From an uncultured Clostridia bacterium (lineage in GTDB: Bacteria > Bacillota > Clostridia > Christensenellales > Borkfalkiaceae), in assembly GCA_959605945.1 (NCBI GenBank), contig CAUHGY010000009.1:1-37301 (forward strand): DNA of 37,301 nt, written 5' to 3'. A model generated the notes under the pieces. The model was not told the DNA's origin. It searched no databases and saw only the letters and a program-made list of their open reading frames with translations. This document shows, piece by piece, positions 35,118 to 37,301 of the stretch. Within the stretch, counting starts at the first letter, position 1. Every line of letters starts with the position of its first letter. The position numbers were made by a program, and so were the translations under genes.

Positions 35118-35191
35118 ATGCCTTATGGGTGTAAATATGATAGCATAACTAATGGGCATAAGTCAATTATTTTATGCCTAAAGGTTATAAA
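35118..35191. promoter_or_regulatory. Candidate XRE operator region between divergent genes
   Basis: Two direct repeats fit ATGCCTWAWGGKTRTAAA (35118-35135 and 35174-35191), and a weaker inverted copy lies near 35141-35160. GGCATAA (35155-35161) and TTATGCC (35172-35178) form an inverted repeat. The minus-strand promoter TTGACT-18-TATCAT (35166 down to 35137) lies inside this region. Regulation by the adjacent XRE protein is inferred. Confidence 0.55.
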
Positions 35192-35219
35192 ATGAATGTA
35201 TAAAAAGCAGGTATCAAAT

Positions 35220-35435
35220 ATGGTAACATTGGAACAAATAAAAATCAGGTTAGCAGAAGCAATCAAATTAAGCGGCAAAACACAAGCGGAAATAGCGAAA
35301 AAGATAGGTGTAAGCCAACCATCAATAGCTCATTACGTGCGCGGCGATAAAATGCCCGCGCTGGACACTTTTGCAAATTTATGCATAGTGCTCGACGTTG
35401 ACCCCGCGGATATTTTATGCACGGATAAAAAATAA
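35220..35435 (+). CDS. XRE-family helix-turn-helix regulator
   Basis: The 71-residue protein (MVTLEQIKIRLAEAIKLSG) is almost entirely one HTH_3 domain: KTQAEIAKKIGVSQPSIAHY forms the helix-turn-helix, and RGDKMPALDTFANLC the third and fourth helices. The start at 35220 agrees with the usual family start; an in-frame ATG at 35196 would add 8 residues. Small proteins of this kind are DNA-binding repressors of their own or neighbouring genes. It is divergent from the unknown 148-residue gene across a repeat-rich region and 37 bases upstream of the DUF1989 gene. Confidence 0.9.
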   Translation: MVTLEQIKIRLAEAIKLSGKTQAEIAKKIGVSQPSIAHYVRGDKMPALDTFANLCIVLDVDPADILCTDKK

Positions 35436-35472
35436 AATACGGGATTTACGAAATAATTATAAGGACTTTGTT

Positions 35473-36051
35473 ATGGGTAAAGAATATATTGTTAAAGCCT
35501 GCACGGGAATTAAAATCGAAGTTCGGAAAGGGCAGCTTATAACGGTTGCAGACGTGGAAGGCGGTCAGGTGGCGGATTTTTTTGCCGCAGTAAGCGGCAG
35601 TAAAAACGAATTTCTTTCGACCGGGGCGACCATCGATTGCCTTGAATCATTAAAACTTAAAGAAGGGGATACAGTTTACAGCAATCTGTATAATCCTATT
35701 TTGGAAATTGTTTATGATGACGTAAAAGAGCATGATTTATTGCATCCGTGCTGCCGTAAAGAAATGTATGATTTCTTTTACGGGAATGGTGCGGGGCATC
35801 CCAATTGCCTTGACAATATTAACGGCGCCCTGCATAAAGATTATGCAAGCATAACGCCCTTGAATTTGTTTATGCACACGAAAATCGGAGCGGACGGCGG
35901 CATTTCGGTCGAAAAACCGCTTTCGAAATCCGGAGATAAAATAATTATGAAAGCATTGACCGATCTGACGTTGGGCGTCGCGGCGTGCAGCGTATCCGAA
36001 AGCTTGTGTAACGGCGGGAAATGTACGGATATAAAGATAATTATTGATTGA
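35473..36051 (+). CDS. DUF1989 (urea carboxylase-associated) family protein
   Basis: The 192-residue protein has the family blocks VRKGQLITVADVEGGQVADFF, the middle HDLLHPCCRKEMYDFF and the ending DLTLGVAACSVSESLCNGGKC. The conserved Cys and His residues probably bind metal. Relatives lie beside urea carboxylase or guanidine-degradation genes, but none is adjacent here, so the substrate is open. AAGGA lies 7 bases upstream of the ATG. It probably shares a transcript with the XRE gene and may be controlled by it. Confidence 0.9.
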   Translation: MGKEYIVKACTGIKIEVRKGQLITVADVEGGQVADFFAAVSGSKNEFLSTGATIDCLESLKLKEGDTVYSNLYNPILEIVYDDVKEHDLLHPCCRKEMYDFFYGNGAGHPNCLDNINGALHKDYASITPLNLFMHTKIGADGGISVEKPLSKSGDKIIMKALTDLTLGVAACSVSESLCNGGKCTDIKIIID

Positions 36052-36222
36052 TTTTCATACATTTTTTGAAGGCAATGTTATTCGATAATATTGCGCATAA
36101 ATGCGCATGTATGTGATTTTTGTCTGATATAAAGCTAAAAGCGCGCATATATATCGCGCGTTTTTGTTTATGTTATAAAAGCGACCTGCGGCGAAAATCA
36201 GGCTCCACGCGCGGAGATTTGC
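36052..36222. other. Intergenic region with two palindromes, no gene seen
   Basis: TGCGCAT-AA-ATGCGCA (36092-36107) is a perfect short palindrome. A terminator follows at 36142-36165. No coding frame is supported between the DUF1989 gene and the next promoter. Confidence 0.5.
36142..36165 (+). terminator. Terminator after the DUF1989 gene
   Basis: Arms CGCGC (36142-36146) and GCGCG (36156-36160) enclose a self-pairing ATATATAT, and TTTTT follows at 36161-36165. Upstream A residues can lengthen the stem. Confidence 0.8.
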
Positions 36223-36251
36223 TTGTAATTATAATTTTTGTGTGATATACT
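36223..36251 (+). promoter_or_regulatory. Sigma-A promoter of the DegT-type gene
   Basis: TTGTAA (36223-36228), a 17-base spacer and TATACT (36246-36251). The leader of about 95 bases contains a GTTTGT/ACAAAC pairing. Confidence 0.65.
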
Positions 36252-36351
36252 ATACTAATGATATTGTTTGTCTGTAAATACGCCTGAAACAAACGATGCG
36301 CTGTTTTTCGGCGATTGGATAAATACGAACGGAAAAAATAAAAGGCAACAA

Positions 36352-37301
36352 ATGGATAAAAACGTTTCTCACAAAAGAATATATCTGTCTTCTCCGACAA
36401 TGCACGGGGAAGAAGCAGAATACGTTAAATCTGCATTTGACAGTAACTGGATAGCGCCGCTCGGCGCAAATGTTGACGGTTTTGAAAAAGAGACTGCCGA
36501 ATATGTAGGCGTGAAAAGCGCTGCGGCATGTGTCAGCGGCACATCGGCTCTTTTTTTGGCTTATAAACTTGCCGGAGTTAAAGCGGGGGACACAGTCATC
36601 TGTTCCGATCTCACTTTTGCCGCCACCGTTAATCCGATATCATATCTCGGAGCAAAACAGGTTTTTGTCGACAGCGAATACGACAGCTGGAACATGAGCC
36701 CTCGGGTGCTGGAGAAAGCTTTTGAAAAGTATCCCGCCTGCAAATGCGTGGGGCTTGTTCATCTTTACGGTTCGCCCGCTAAATTGGATGAAATACGCGA
36801 TATATGCAACAGGCATGGCGCAACGCTTATAGAAGACGCGGCGGAAAGCTTTTCCGCCATGTACAAGGGAAAACAGACGGGGAGTTTCGGTAAGTATGCC
36901 GTTCTTAGCTTTAACGGCAACAAAATAATCACCACTTCGGGCGGCGGAATGCTTCTGTCTGACGACGAAGAGAGCATTGCCAAAGCGAGATTTCTGTCCA
37001 CTCAGGCGCGCGACAAGGCGCCATGGTACCAACATTCCGAAATCGGTTATAATTTCCGCATGTCAAATGTCGTCGCGGGCATAGGAAGGGGGCAGCTTAA
37101 ACATCTTGACGAGCACAGAAAAGCAAAAAAAACCATTTATGACAGATATCGGCTGCTGTTGAGAGACTGTCCCGTAAAAATGAACCCGTATCTTGTCTGT
37201 TCAGAGCCGAATTTTTGGCTTTCATGCATGATCATAAACGAAGGCGTTGCCGTCAGTCCCATGACGGTTTACGATAAACTGATGCAGGCGGACATTGAAT
37301 C
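36352..37301 (+). CDS. DegT/DnrJ/EryC1/StrS sugar aminotransferase, 3' end outside window
   Basis: The frame starts at ATG 36352 behind AAAGG and is still open at the right edge (316 codons seen). The N-terminal part has IYLSSPTMHGEEAEYVKSAF and NWIAPLGANVDGFE. The catalytic part has LIEDAAESFSA (PLP-binding Asp) and SFNGNKIITTSGGGML, where Lys191 forms the Schiff base. This last motif is shared with PglE and EpsN-type enzymes that aminate UDP-4-keto-6-deoxy-HexNAc. The product is therefore expected to make an amino sugar for surface polysaccharide or protein glycosylation. Partner genes should follow beyond the window. Confidence 0.93.
   Translation, partial: MDKNVSHKRIYLSSPTMHGEEAEYVKSAFDSNWIAPLGANVDGFEKETAEYVGVKSAAACVSGTSALFLAYKLAGVKAGDTVICSDLTFAATVNPISYLGAKQVFVDSEYDSWNMSPRVLEKAFEKYPACKCVGLVHLYGSPAKLDEIRDICNRHGATLIEDAAESFSAMYKGKQTGSFGKYAVLSFNGNKIITTSGGGMLLSDDEESIAKARFLSTQARDKAPWYQHSEIGYNFRMSNVVAGIGRGQLKHLDEHRKAKKTIYDRYRLLLRDCPVKMNPYLVCSEPNFWLSCMIINEGVAVSPMTVYDKLMQADIE

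Noticed and set aside
36092..36107. Palindrome TGCGCAT-AA-ATGCGCA as a terminator or attachment site
   Set aside because: It is too short, has no T tract, and no second copy or integrase gene was seen.

Overview
The window reads as one contig from a moderately AT-rich, anaerobic, Gram-positive-type bacterium of the class Clostridia, probably an uncultured gut lineage. This is an inference from gene families, not from a marker gene. The signs are strong AGGAG-type ribosome binding sites, near-consensus sigma-A promoters with 17-base spacers, lipobox lipoproteins with very short tails, an ECF-type folate uptake gene under a tetrahydrofolate riboswitch, the DUF421/DUF4363 pair, a SpoVB-like flippase, rubredoxin with a ferredoxin:thioredoxin-reductase-like protein, and DUF4838 proteins. 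No rRNA, tRNA, transposase, phage gene or CRISPR array was seen.

Left part (1-7741) is mostly housekeeping. It holds the tail of an HPr-kinase-like gene overlapping a PqqD-like gene, a DUF1846 protein, an unknown single-pass membrane protein behind a perfect consensus promoter, DUF421 and DUF4363 on the minus strand, the riboswitch-controlled folT, a small redox operon (FTR-like protein and rubredoxin), a SpoVB/MVF-type flippase on the minus strand, and a two-LysM protein.

The centre (8032-26685) is the striking part: about 18.6 kb of closely packed, same-strand genes that look like a glycan capture and processing system. It begins with two paralogous secreted modular proteins separated by an unrecognised 38-residue peptide gene. 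Then come an ABC importer (lipoprotein receptor plus two permeases, no ATPase), a modular Ig-like lipoprotein, a DUF4838 lipoprotein, a DUF4838 paralogue without signal peptide, and a last large lipoprotein. A recurrent motif of about 20 residues (L/I-x-x-E/D-L/I-x-x-x-Y/F-x-x-x-G-Y/A-T-x-L) occurs three times, about 180 residues apart, in each of the first two proteins and again twice in the last lipoprotein. This suggests one module type displayed repeatedly by the operon. The third module of the two paralogues is almost identical at DNA level, including a 149-bp perfect match, while the first module is diverged. That pattern points to gene conversion or selection on that module.

Downstream (26926-30994), after two strong hairpins, lie an amidohydrolase, a GH78 alpha-L-rhamnosidase without signal peptide and an EamA transporter. 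They could serve intracellular processing of rhamnose-containing products. The right part (31138-37301) holds class II fructose-bisphosphate aldolase and an M29 aminopeptidase on divergent promoters, GAPDH, a small unknown gene surrounded by short repeats and divergent from an XRE regulator, a DUF1989 protein, and the start of a DegT-type sugar aminotransferase cut by the window end.
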